Position numbers and translations under genes: made by a program
Notes under the pieces: model-generated
What the model was told of the DNA's origin: nothing
Databases searched by the model: none
The model's input: the letters and a program-made list of their open reading frames with translations, nothing else
Part shown: positions 25,859-33,610 of the stretch, piece after piece
Layout: every line of letters begins with the position of its first letter
Numbering within the stretch: the stretch's first letter is position 1
From: a virus
Virus record (IMG/VR): IMGVR_UViG_3300036766_001364
Coordinates: 107,976-171,975 of that record
Direction: 5' to 3' (one strand)
DNA length: 64,000 nt

Positions 25859-27114
25859 GCCGCCGCGTAGTACATGAGGTCGGCGCATGGCATGACCAGC
25901 GTCGGCGCGCCGGGCGTCGTCGCCATCGTGGGGCAGGTTGCGCCGTTGGCCGCGATCGTCGCGGCGTCGGCGTCGCTCAGCGCCTCCGTGCCCGTCACGA
26001 TCCAGTTGAAGGCGGAGTCCACCCAGAAGTTCGCTGCGAGCGACGAACTCAGGTAGCCCATGTCGAATAGCGTTGCGTCGAGATTCGGCAGGTAGTTGTT
26101 TGCGGCCACGGCGAAAGCTGCCCCGTTGATGGAGAACTTCAGCTGCGTCGCCGTCCACGCGTAGATGAGTATCTGGGGGGTGCCCTTCGTGAATGTCCCC
26201 GCCACGTCCAGCGCCTTGTCATTCAGGCCGCCGATCTTCCTGTCCATGTGCCACGTCTGCGTTGGGTGGTAGTAGGTCAGGTGGTTCGAATCGTCGCTCG
26301 GTGTCGCGACCATCGACTCGTCGAAGAACCAGTGGTAGTTCTGCCCGGTGGGCGCGACGTTCGACGACCAACCGGGCGTCCAGCGGAAGGCGATCCAGCC
26401 CTGCGTGGCGTTCATGCCGCTGTCTGCCGTGGACAGCTGCAGCGTCCCCTGTACACGCGATGCCGGCGCTCCGTCTGTCGCGATGAGGGGCGTGGCGATG
26501 GCGTTGTACTCTACCTGAAAGCCACTGATATCGTAGGTCGCGGCGGTGGCGTCGGCTTTTTTCTGGATGCCGAACAGGGGCGATTCAGCGGTGGCAGATG
26601 TGTAGGTCACGGTCACCCGCTGTCGTGCGGTCGTCTTGGCGAGGTCGACGCGCCCGTAGTACACCGTGTCCGCCGGGTTGCGGATGATGAGTTCGATGTC
26701 CGCCACCGCTTCGGCGCGCGTGATGTACCCGGATAAGGTGACGATTGTGGAAGCGCCCGTCACGGCGGCGGCGATCTTGGTCGCGCCGAAGCTGGCGGCG
26801 TTGTTCACGATGCGCGCGCCCCAACCACCAAACTCAAGTGGCATCGCCGTCCGCGTCATGGAGAACGCGTTGGACGCCCATCCGGTGGTGTTCGTGCGGA
26901 ACCCGCTGTTCGGGAGGTAATTCGTCGCCCCCTGCCACACGCCAATGCCGCCGGGAGCCGCCGCACCGTCACCTTCCAGGTTCAGGTTGCGGGCGACGCT
27001 CGGCCCCTGCGACCAGTCGGTCATCAGTCCGCCAGAAAAGACGGCGCTGTGATACTTGCCGACGGGAAGCCGCGTGGCGGCCATGGCGCGGGTCGCGGCA
27101 GCGGTGCGAGCCAT
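25855..27114 (-). CDS. Fibre protein with CBM-like and LamG/concanavalin-like domains
   Basis: 419 residues. Residues about 60-215 begin with NYLPNSGFRTNTTGW, a common start of carbohydrate-binding jelly-roll modules. Residues about 230-395 (WIAFRWTPGW, ILIYAWTATQLKFSINGAAF, FDMGYLSSSLAANFWVDSAF) fit a LamG/concanavalin-A-like lectin domain. It probably binds host glycans. It lies on the strand opposite to the other virion genes, with ATG overlapping the upstream TAA. Codon use looks somewhat less GC3-biased than neighbours, hinting at acquisition as a cassette. Confidence 0.65.
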   Translation of the reverse strand: MARTAAATRAMAATRLPVGKYHSAVFSGGLMTDWSQGPSVARNLNLEGDGAAAPGGIGVWQGATNYLPNSGFRTNTTGWASNAFSMTRTAMPLEFGGWGARIVNNAASFGATKIAAAVTGASTIVTLSGYITRAEAVADIELIIRNPADTVYYGRVDLAKTTARQRVTVTYTSATAESPLFGIQKKADATAATYDISGFQVEYNAIATPLIATDGAPASRVQGTLQLSTADSGMNATQGWIAFRWTPGWSSNVAPTGQNYHWFFDESMVATPSDDSNHLTYYHPTQTWHMDRKIGGLNDKALDVAGTFTKGTPQILIYAWTATQLKFSINGAAFAVAANNYLPNLDATLFDMGYLSSSLAANFWVDSAFNWIVTGTEALSDADAATIAANGATCPTMATTPGAPTLVMPCADLMYYAAA

Positions 27115-27779
27115 TAGAGCCAGTACACCCCGACGCCCATCGTCGCCCCGCCCGTGATGACGGTGATCCCGATGGTCGCGATGGCGTCCACTTCGATGAC
27201 GATCGGCGCATCATTCTTGAATGTGGCGGGCAACGTGATCGTCGGGATGAGCTTCGTCCCCGCCCCAGAAGCGTGATCGTAGACGTCCACCACAGCATTC
27301 GCTATAGGGGTCGAGATGACAATCCTGCCGAGGATGCCGGAAGCGTTCTTCACGACCGTCGTGGTCTGCGTCGCGATCTGCGTGGAGTTGTAGGCGGGCA
27401 TGGTCCGCATCCGCCCGTAGGTCTGGTCCTCGCCCGCGATCAGCGTCGCCAGGCTGACCGAGAGGAAATGCGACGTGGAATTCCACACGTCCGCAAAGAT
27501 CTTCACCAGACCTCGCAGCTTCCCAGAGATCGTGCCGGTGGTGTCCGTGGAGACCGCCGCGTCTGTGGTGGCTCCGAGGACGATGTTGCCGCCGTCGGCG
27601 GTGGTCGAACCGGTCTGGAACCAAGCGGCGCCGTCCCAGAGGAAGAGTTTATTCGTGTTGCTTTCGCGGAATGACGAGCCGACTTTGTTCGGTCCGAGCG
27701 AGGGCTTCGCGTCTGTTGACAGCCCTATGTAGTGATCGGCTCGATATTCGACATTGGGGATGGCGAGAGTAACGGCCAT
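27114..27779 (-). CDS. Fibre-anchor-like protein, first gene of the reverse-strand cassette
   Basis: 221 residues from the ATG with GGAGGG upstream; longer in-frame starts would cover the promoter. The segment RESNTNKLFLWDGAAWFQTG is typical of phage fibre N-terminal anchors. The C-terminal half (ILGRIVISTPIANAVVDVYD onwards, with ITLPATF) is a small beta-sandwich. It probably joins the lectin-like fibre encoded next to the virion. Expressed from its own class A promoter. Confidence 0.6.
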   Translation of the reverse strand: MAVTLAIPNVEYRADHYIGLSTDAKPSLGPNKVGSSFRESNTNKLFLWDGAAWFQTGSTTADGGNIVLGATTDAAVSTDTTGTISGKLRGLVKIFADVWNSTSHFLSVSLATLIAGEDQTYGRMRTMPAYNSTQIATQTTTVVKNASGILGRIVISTPIANAVVDVYDHASGAGTKLIPTITLPATFKNDAPIVIEVDAIATIGITVITGGATMGVGVYWL

Positions 27780-27800
27780 GCGCGCGGCCCTCCGTATGAG

Positions 27801-27832
27801 ATCGTATCTTCGGGCGCCGCGCCGCTGAAACC
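27801..27832 (-). promoter_or_regulatory. Class A promoter on the reverse strand
   Basis: Reading the minus strand: GGTTTC (27832-27827), exactly 20 bases, TACGAT (27806-27801), then GGAGGG and the ATG at 27779. The same spacing as on the plus strand shows the element is directional and real. Confidence 0.65.
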
Positions 27833-27838
27833 TCCGTG

Positions 27839-27870
27839 GGTTTTTGATCGTCCCCCGGTAGGCGTAGGAT
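27839..27870 (+). promoter_or_regulatory. Class A promoter for the neck/tail operon
   Basis: GGTTTT at 27839-27844, 20 bases, TAGGAT at 27865-27870. The ATG at 27877 is 6 bases after the box, suggesting leaderless mRNA. Only 6 bases separate its upstream box from the upstream box of the divergent minus-strand promoter. Confidence 0.65.
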
Positions 27871-27876
27871 CGTGGC

Positions 27877-28980
27877 ATGCGAAGAGCCGACGCGATCATG
27901 CTCTGGCATGCCGGAGCGATGTCCGACGTGACTGATGCGCTCGGCGATGCAACGAGTCCGATCACGTTCGCGGCCGGCGATGCGCTCTACGTCGCCCATG
28001 GAGAGTGGCTCTCTGGCCTCTATGTCCAGGTCGATCTGGCGCCCGCTGGTATACCGACAGTCGCCGCCGAGATGTGGGACGCCGCGACGGCGACGTGGAA
28101 GAGTCTCCCCGTTCAGGAGAAGATCGACCAGGTGCAGGTCGGACACGTCCTCCACCCGAGGGCGTACGATTTCACCACTCCGGGCGTGATCTACTGGGGC
28201 ACGTCGCAGTGGCTGTGGGTGCTCAAGGTCGCGGGTGGAGGTTTTCCAGAGAACGCGGTCACGCCCGTCGACGGGATCCCGTATTACTGGGTCAGGCTGC
28301 GCAATGTCGGGACCGTTGACGTGCAGGTCGCGCGCGTGCTGCCCAACCTGTACAACACGTACGCGACGCACCAGGACGTGGCCCATTTCCTCGGACTGAG
28401 GGAAGAATTCACGGACGTCCGCGCTCCGCTGCAGATGGCCATCAGGAGGCGCATCAGGCAGGCAGAAGACTGGGTCGAGAACTACACGCGCAAGTCCTGG
28501 CGACTGCGCGCCGCGTACAACGAGCGCTACGTCTTCAACCCGTTTGGGGTGAGGCTCAAGAACTATCCGGTGTGGTACGTCACCCACCTCGGCGTCTGGG
28601 CGGGCAGCTCGTTCGCCGACATGCGCGAGGGCCGCAACCAGGATTTCTGGGTGTCGAACGACACCGGCATGGTCTATTTCACGCGCATCCTCTACGGGCG
28701 CGGGCTCCCGTGGAGCTCGGTGGCGACGCGCTACCTCAGGGCGCCCGACGCGCTCCAGGTGGACTACATCTATGGGTTCGACTTCGACATGGATCGCCGG
28801 CGCGACGTCGTGAGCGATATCGTTATCAAGCGCGTCGCCGCGCAGATCGTCGACTCGCAGGACTGGGTCGCCGTCCTGACGAACAACCCCGACACGGTCC
28901 CCAAGGCTGAGAAGGCGCGCGCTTGGAAAGAAGAAGCCGAGGCGCAGGCAGCAGAGATCCGCAGCCTGCTGGTGGTCTGA
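27877..28980 (+). CDS. Head-tail connector (gp6/adaptor type) with N-terminal beta domain
   Basis: 367 residues, starting at the expected transcription start; an ATG at 27919 is an alternative. Residues about 25-160 are beta-rich (ALYVAHGEWLSGLYVQVDL, IPYYWVRLRNVG). Residues about 168-220 (ATHQDVAHFLGLREEF, then RRRIRQAEDWVENYTRKSW) match the helical core of HK97 gp6-like connectors. The C-terminal region ends in a helix (AEKARAWKEEAEAQAAEIRS). It should form a ring below the portal. The extra N-terminal domain is unusual and may contact appendages. The portal gene is not in the window. Confidence 0.65.
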   Translation: MRRADAIMLWHAGAMSDVTDALGDATSPITFAAGDALYVAHGEWLSGLYVQVDLAPAGIPTVAAEMWDAATATWKSLPVQEKIDQVQVGHVLHPRAYDFTTPGVIYWGTSQWLWVLKVAGGGFPENAVTPVDGIPYYWVRLRNVGTVDVQVARVLPNLYNTYATHQDVAHFLGLREEFTDVRAPLQMAIRRRIRQAEDWVENYTRKSWRLRAAYNERYVFNPFGVRLKNYPVWYVTHLGVWAGSSFADMREGRNQDFWVSNDTGMVYFTRILYGRGLPWSSVATRYLRAPDALQVDYIYGFDFDMDRRRDVVSDIVIKRVAAQIVDSQDWVAVLTNNPDTVPKAEKARAWKEEAEAQAAEIRSLLVV

Positions 28981-28981
28981 C

Positions 28982-29554
28982 GTGGCGGACGTAGACGGCA
29001 ACCCCGACGCCCAGATCAGGGACAGATCGTTCCCGATAAAGACCACGTCGCTCGTCCAGGCGGGGAATGAGCCCGTCCCAGACGAGATGTTCAGGGACCT
29101 CCTCGACCGCGAATGGATCGAGACAGAAGCGGCGAAGCGACCAAAGGTGCTCGTCAAGGACGACGCTCTCCAGTGGGACCTGCGCTTGTCAGACCTGGTC
29201 ATGATCGAGGTGGAGAACTACCAGGAGCAGCCCATCGGGCACCGGCACGAGTTCGTCGACCTTGAGGTGCCGCTCGCGATCACGATCCGCTCGGCCGTGT
29301 CGCGCCAGCGCGTGTGGAACGTCATGGCCGAGTGTCGGCGGATCACGTATCGCTGGATGCTCGCGTTCCAGCCCTACCAGGTCCTCTATTTCGACGGCTT
29401 CCAGCCGGACTACGTCGGCGCGAACCAGTGGCAGGGCGTGATGCGCGTCCGCCTGACGGCCGGGACGATCCCCGCCATCGGTCGCTTCATCACGGGCGAG
29501 GAGGACCCGGCGTCGTCGCCCGGCATGTTCCCGGACGGCGTCCCGCGGCCGTGA
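28982..29554 (+). CDS. Tail completion / neck protein
   Basis: 190 residues from a GTG one base after the connector stop. Mixed alpha/beta, with VEVENYQEQPIGHRHEFVD-like strands, then ITIRSAVSRQRVWNVMAECR (one helix). This size and position, between connector and tail tube, is usual for head-closure or tail-terminator proteins. The assignment is by gene order. Confidence 0.55.
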   Translation: MADVDGNPDAQIRDRSFPIKTTSLVQAGNEPVPDEMFRDLLDREWIETEAAKRPKVLVKDDALQWDLRLSDLVMIEVENYQEQPIGHRHEFVDLEVPLAITIRSAVSRQRVWNVMAECRRITYRWMLAFQPYQVLYFDGFQPDYVGANQWQGVMRVRLTAGTIPAIGRFITGEEDPASSPGMFPDGVPRP

Positions 29555-29925
29555 CCTCGGAACAGATCGCTTTCGGCGCGGTCGAGTCAGACGCGCTCGC
29601 CGCAGATCTTGACGCGGCGTTCGACCTGGCGTCGTTCGAGCGCATCGCGCGGGGATCGTCAGCTTTCGGCGTCGCGGTCCAGTCTTGCCGTCCAGAGGGG
29701 CTCAAGCACCGGATATTCACGTTGGCGCGGGATCGCGGTGAACGCGGGGCCGAGCACCCACACGACGCGGCGATCGCAGTCTACCTGCTCGCGCTCGAGG
29801 GCCTGGACCGCGCAGGGTGTCGGGCCGCGGCGCGCTACGCGCTCGGGCGCGTCGGGCTCGGGTGGTGGGCGCCGCGCGTGGCGGGACGGATCGTCGAGAG
29901 CCTCGGAGCCCAGGTTTCTCGGTAG
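29551..29925 (+). CDS. Neck-region protein of unknown fold
   Basis: 124 residues, GTG overlapping the upstream stop (GTGA). Mostly helical: DALAADLDAAFDLASFERIA, AAIAVYLLALEGLDRAGCRA and a C-terminal GRIVESLGAQVSR. It lies just before the tail-tube promoter. It may be a head-tail joining or minor assembly factor (position only). Confidence 0.45.
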   Translation: MTSEQIAFGAVESDALAADLDAAFDLASFERIARGSSAFGVAVQSCRPEGLKHRIFTLARDRGERGAEHPHDAAIAVYLLALEGLDRAGCRAAARYALGRVGLGWWAPRVAGRIVESLGAQVSR

Positions 29926-29944
29926 GCCGTCCTTCGACTAGGAT
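29913..29944 (+). promoter_or_regulatory. Class A promoter for the tail tube
   Basis: GGTTTC at 29913-29918, 20 bases, TAGGAT at 29939-29944. It starts inside the previous gene's last codons and precedes the tube GTG by 35 bases. Confidence 0.65.
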
Positions 29945-29979
29945 CGACTCGGGATCGAGCGATCGACGCTCGCCCGCGG

Positions 29980-31071
29980 GTGTCTGTAGTGGCTGGACCC
30001 CTTATCAGGACCGAGAACTGTCTCGTCGGCTGGATCGAGGAACCGGTGTTCCGGGGGACCGGGACAGAGATCCCAGACAAGCGGTTTGGCCTCCACGAGA
30101 CCGTGAGCGCTCCCGACCCGACGATGGACTGGTACCCGTTCTACGGCGTGGGATCGAGCCGGAACCGACAGACGATCCTGCGCGGCAAGTGGATGCTCAA
30201 CGGCTCGATCCCCGACATCCGCCTGCGGTCGTCAGACCCCATCGGCAAACTCCTGGCGATGGGTTTTGGCCGATTCGACGGGACGAACGTGCTCGAGGGA
30301 CTGAAGGACAACGGGAACGGCACCTCCGATGAGCGCATCCCGTCGTTCACGATGCAGATCGCGATGCGCGATACAGACGGCGCTTACCCGCTCATACGCA
30401 ACTGGGAGGGGGGCAAGATCAACCGCCTGACGCTCTCTGCCGCCGAGGGCGAGGAGCTCAGGCTGAACCTCGACGAGATGCTGTTCGCGAACATGGCGCA
30501 CAACATCGAGGGAGTCTCGAAGTCTGGGTCTCCGCACCTGATGAACGACCCCGGAGCCGGGGCCGGGGGTCGATACGTGTTCGCGGGCGCAGAGATGAAA
30601 GTCTTTGGCGTGACGATCCTCAGGATCAGGCGCTTCGCGCTGACGCTCGACAACCAGATCGAACCGAGGTACTACCTCGCGAAGGTAGACCCGAACGGCG
30701 CGATGACGCAGGTCCCGACGGAGTTCGTCGAGGGGAAGCGCAAGTACGTGCTCACGATCGACATGGACGTGGCGGACCCGTCGACAGACCTGACGCTCTT
30801 CAAGTTCTTCATGAACGAGGGCGCTCAGGGCGGTGGCATCGGGGGCACGAGCGGCCCGACAATCGGCGGGCAAGTGATCGCAAAGTTCAACCAGACGCCG
30901 GGCGAGGGCGGTGGCAGCATCACGATCACGTGTGGTGGACTGTCTCCGAGCCCGGTTCAGCCCGCCGGAGTCGTGACGGCCGGTAAGATCAACGTGCCGG
31001 CCCCTCCGACTGGGTTCTTTCCGAGCACCTGGCAGCTGGACGTCGACAGCACCCACATCACGATCATATAG
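29980..31071 (+). CDS. Major tail tube protein
   Basis: 363 residues, GTG start (a second GTG lies three codons later). The N-terminus and core (WIEEPVFRGTGTEIPDKRFG, LRGKWMLNGSIPDIRLRSSD, PSFTMQIAMRDTD, KINRLTLSAAEGEELRLNLD, FALTLDNQIEPRYYL) alternate strands in the way of tail tube proteins that insert into membranes of stacked rings. A glycine-rich Ig-like C-terminal module (about residues 285-363) is probably surface-exposed. It sits directly before the tail-assembly chaperones, the conserved siphovirus order. Confidence 0.75.
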   Translation: MSVVAGPLIRTENCLVGWIEEPVFRGTGTEIPDKRFGLHETVSAPDPTMDWYPFYGVGSSRNRQTILRGKWMLNGSIPDIRLRSSDPIGKLLAMGFGRFDGTNVLEGLKDNGNGTSDERIPSFTMQIAMRDTDGAYPLIRNWEGGKINRLTLSAAEGEELRLNLDEMLFANMAHNIEGVSKSGSPHLMNDPGAGAGGRYVFAGAEMKVFGVTILRIRRFALTLDNQIEPRYYLAKVDPNGAMTQVPTEFVEGKRKYVLTIDMDVADPSTDLTLFKFFMNEGAQGGGIGGTSGPTIGGQVIAKFNQTPGEGGGSITITCGGLSPSPVQPAGVVTAGKINVPAPPTGFFPSTWQLDVDSTHITII

Positions 31072-31079
31072 GAGTCCAG

Positions 31080-31547
31080 ATGACGACACCCACCCAGAAG
31101 CGTCAGGCGCCGGGCGCCCGCCGGCCGTCGGTGACGCTGCCCAGGCCGAAGGCGTCGGCGCAGGAGATCGCGGCCCTGCTGCTCACGGAGTCGTCCGCCG
31201 AAGACGAGCTGACGATCCGCATCGACGACGAGCACGAGTTCACGGTCGTCTACCGCCCCCTCAGCTGGCTCGCGAAGAGCCGCTGCGTCTCGGCGGCGAC
31301 CAAGTACGAGATGTCGACCGACTCGAACGCGCAGGAGGTCAACGCGAGCTTCCGGCTCGACGTCTACTACAAGATGGCGCTCAAGGAGATGATCGTCAGA
31401 TCGCCCGTCCCGCTCACGGACGTGATGATCGATCGCCTGCCCTCGCGCGTCGGAGAACAGTTCAACGCGATCATCCCAAACCCGTTCACGGACTCGGCGA
31501 TGGTGGAGACGCTGGGAAAAGATACAGGGAGCTCCTCCACGGAGTGA
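31080..31547 (+). CDS. Tail assembly chaperone, short form (gpG-like)
   Basis: 155 residues. The N-terminus is basic and unstructured (TQKRQAPGARRP), then ASAQEIAALLLTESS and a helical core (SRCVSAATKYEMS, VYYKMALKEMIVRSP). It lies between the tube and tape-measure genes, as do lambda G-like chaperones. Ribosomes that do not shift frame at 31514 end at the TGA (31545-31547). It should bind the tape measure during tail assembly. See the frameshift site and fusion product. Confidence 0.75.
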   Translation: MTTPTQKRQAPGARRPSVTLPRPKASAQEIAALLLTESSAEDELTIRIDDEHEFTVVYRPLSWLAKSRCVSAATKYEMSTDSNAQEVNASFRLDVYYKMALKEMIVRSPVPLTDVMIDRLPSRVGEQFNAIIPNPFTDSAMVETLGKDTGSSSTE

Positions 31548-31744
31548 GGCAACCCCAGTTGGAGGATGTGGACCTTATGCGCGGAAAGATCGAGACGCGT
31601 CTGGTGAGGGCCGGCATCCCGTGGGAGACCCTTGAGCGAGTTCCCGAAGGTAAGGTCCTGTCTTGGTACGCGATCATCGTCGCGGACGATCAGATGGCCG
31701 AAGAGCGGCAGGCCGACGCGGTGAGGCAGGTGCGGTCGCAGTGA
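31080..31744 (+). CDS. Tail assembly chaperone, long frameshift form (gpG-T-like)
   Basis: A -1 slip on GGGAAAA would join the first 147 codons to a downstream frame that reads GKRYRELLHGVRQPQLEDVD and ends at 31744 (SYAIIVADDQMAEERQADAV-like helical tail). The fused protein has about 221 residues. The downstream frame overlaps the zero-frame stop, and the joined sequence looks like continuous protein with no gap. This matches the well-established siphovirus strategy in which a minority long chaperone recruits tail tube subunits to the tape measure. A separate GTG start at 31544 is possible but less likely. Confidence 0.8.
31514..31520 (+). promoter_or_regulatory. -1 ribosomal frameshift site GGGAAAA
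   Basis: Read in frame as G GGA AAA. After a -1 slip the codons become GGG AAA. The zero frame stops 25 bases further on. This is a canonical X XXY YYZ heptamer at the expected place in a tail chaperone gene. Confidence 0.85.
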
Positions 31745-31745
31745 C

Positions 31746-33035
31746 ATGACGATGGCGCGATCTGCCTCCAACGAGTACGTCTTCACGATGCGGCTCGATG
31801 CCTCCGATTTCAGGCGGCTGTTCTCCGCCAGCGGCGGCGGCGGCGGTCCCTCAGGCCCCGGCGCGGCCAAGGGCGCGGGACCCGGTGGGACGCCGCAGAA
31901 GCAGGGCGGCGGCCTGTCTGGTCCCGGGCTCCTCGCAGTCCTCGGGATCGGCAAGGGCGTCATGGGCCTCGTGCAGAACTCGAACGTCGCGAACGCGTAC
32001 TTGGGCGCGATGGGCAAGATGTTCGGTGCGGCGATCGACCTCCTGCTGATCCCGTTCATCCCGCTCTTCAACCTGATCATGGTGGGCCTGAGTATGCTCA
32101 TCCGGTGGCTCGTCACTTCGGGCGCGCTCGAGTACATAGGCAAGGTCATGGACCGCGCCGTCGGGTACCTCATCGACATAGCGAAATGGGTGTCCCAGTT
32201 CATGGGTGCTCTCCACGACATGGATTTCACGAAAGCCGGCGGGATGATCGTCACGGGCATATGGAGCGCGCTCAAGGCGCTCGTGCACGACCCGCTCGGG
32301 GTGATCGTCGCGACTCTACTCGCGATGAAGGCCGTGCAGATCGCCGCGAGCGTCGTCGGTGGCATCTTGAACTTCGCGACGTTCGGAACGGCCGGCATGG
32401 CCGGGACGGCCCTGCTCGCTAAGCTGGGGATCGGCAGGGCCGCAGCGACCGCAGCCGAAGTAGCCGCGCCGGCGGCCGCCGGGACCGCCGGCGGAGCCGG
32501 CCTATTGGCGACGCTTGGCCCCATCTTGGTGTCTCTCGGCACGGGACTGATAGCGCAGAAGGGCACCCAATGGGCCCTCGACAAGACCGGAGTCGCCAAG
32601 CCGGGCAGCATGACCGGCGACGTGCTCAGCTACGCCGCCGGTGGAGCGGCCGCGGGAGCCACCTTGGGGCTGTTTGGGGGTCCCTTCGCTCCGTTAACGG
32701 TCACGGGCGGCGCGATCGCCGGGGGACTGATCGGCGGCGGCGTCGGGTTTCTCAAGCACCAGCTTTCTGGAGGCGGCGGCCAACAGCAGGGCGCTCAGGG
32801 CGGCGGGAACAACGTCCAGAACTCGTACAACACGATCTACCTCAGCCAGCAGAACTATTTCAATAACCAGGACGCGCAGCAGGCCTCGCAGCGGATGGCA
32901 GACGACCTGGCGAAGCGCCTGGGGTTCACGCTCAGCCGATCGGCGGGGGCGACGCCCGTCGGCTCCAGCATCCAGGCGCGCCCGTGGCTGCCCGGTTCAT
33001 CGGGCGGCGGTGGCGGTGGTGGAGGCAGCTGGTGA
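31746..33035 (+). CDS. Tape measure protein (short)
   Basis: 429 residues. It has a low-complexity Gly/Pro N-terminal part, hydrophobic helices (about residues 55-130 and 160-250; LLLIPFIPLFNLIMVGLSML, GVIVATLLAMKAVQIAA), then Gly/Ala-rich membrane-like segments and a Gly-rich C-terminus (SGGGGGGGGSW). Its place after the chaperones identifies the tape measure. At about 0.15 nm per residue it would set a tail of only about 65 nm (inference). The hydrophobic parts may insert in the host membrane during DNA ejection. Its stop overlaps the next GTG. Confidence 0.7.
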   Translation: MTMARSASNEYVFTMRLDASDFRRLFSASGGGGGPSGPGAAKGAGPGGTPQKQGGGLSGPGLLAVLGIGKGVMGLVQNSNVANAYLGAMGKMFGAAIDLLLIPFIPLFNLIMVGLSMLIRWLVTSGALEYIGKVMDRAVGYLIDIAKWVSQFMGALHDMDFTKAGGMIVTGIWSALKALVHDPLGVIVATLLAMKAVQIAASVVGGILNFATFGTAGMAGTALLAKLGIGRAAATAAEVAAPAAAGTAGGAGLLATLGPILVSLGTGLIAQKGTQWALDKTGVAKPGSMTGDVLSYAAGGAAAGATLGLFGGPFAPLTVTGGAIAGGLIGGGVGFLKHQLSGGGGQQQGAQGGGNNVQNSYNTIYLSQQNYFNNQDAQQASQRMADDLAKRLGFTLSRSAGATPVGSSIQARPWLPGSSGGGGGGGGSW

Positions 33036-33595
33036 GCGATCTCCTGGCAGTCGTGCTTGAGGTGCTCAACTCTGACAATGCCGTGGACGCGCACCACCGG
33101 TTCAGGCTGCCCGTCTCTGGGATCACCAAGGAGATCACGCGCAATCCCGTCGTCTTCCCGCTGCCCGTGACCAGGATCGATAACGACTTGAGCCTCAACA
33201 ACCGGCCTGTCGCGTGGGCCCTTGACTTCGGCATGATGAGCGAGAATATCATCCTGACGGGCACGCTCCGAGACAACATCTCGGAGATGAACGTGGGCGA
33301 GATCACGAACGAAAATCCGCCCGTGTGCAACCTCTCTGAGCTCAGCGAGATCGTGCGCACCCACTGGGCGAACCTCACGCCCAGCCTGAGCGACATGGTC
33401 GACAACATATTCATCAGGTCGAAGGGCGGGGCCAGGCTCGTCGTCGACGAGGGGCAGGGCCAGGCGCCCACACCGCAGTGCTACCAGGGCGTCATCACGA
33501 CGTTCCGCGCCACGCGCCAGGGCGGAAACCTCTATTGGGACTACACGTTCGGGCTCACGGTCACGGTCTGGCCGATCGGGATGCGCAAGCTCTAA
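33032..33595 (+). CDS. Distal tail / baseplate protein
   Basis: 187 residues, GTG start in a GTGA overlap with the tape measure. Beta-rich, with FRLPVSGITKEITRNPVVFP, VAWALDFGMMSENIILTGTL and YQGVITTFRATRQGGNLYWD. This is the Dit/distal tail position. The final domain (FGLTVTVWPIGMRKL) is like the end of a small tail-tube-like fold. It probably closes the tube and links it to the hub at 33611. Confidence 0.6.
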   Translation: MSDLLAVVLEVLNSDNAVDAHHRFRLPVSGITKEITRNPVVFPLPVTRIDNDLSLNNRPVAWALDFGMMSENIILTGTLRDNISEMNVGEITNENPPVCNLSELSEIVRTHWANLTPSLSDMVDNIFIRSKGGARLVVDEGQGQAPTPQCYQGVITTFRATRQGGNLYWDYTFGLTVTVWPIGMRKL

Positions 33596-33610
33596 GTCAG
33601 AAGGTTGAAG

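Noticed and set aside
33605-33610. TTG start of the tail hub gene
   Set aside because: It touches the AGAAGG site, while the ATG at 33611 has proper spacing.
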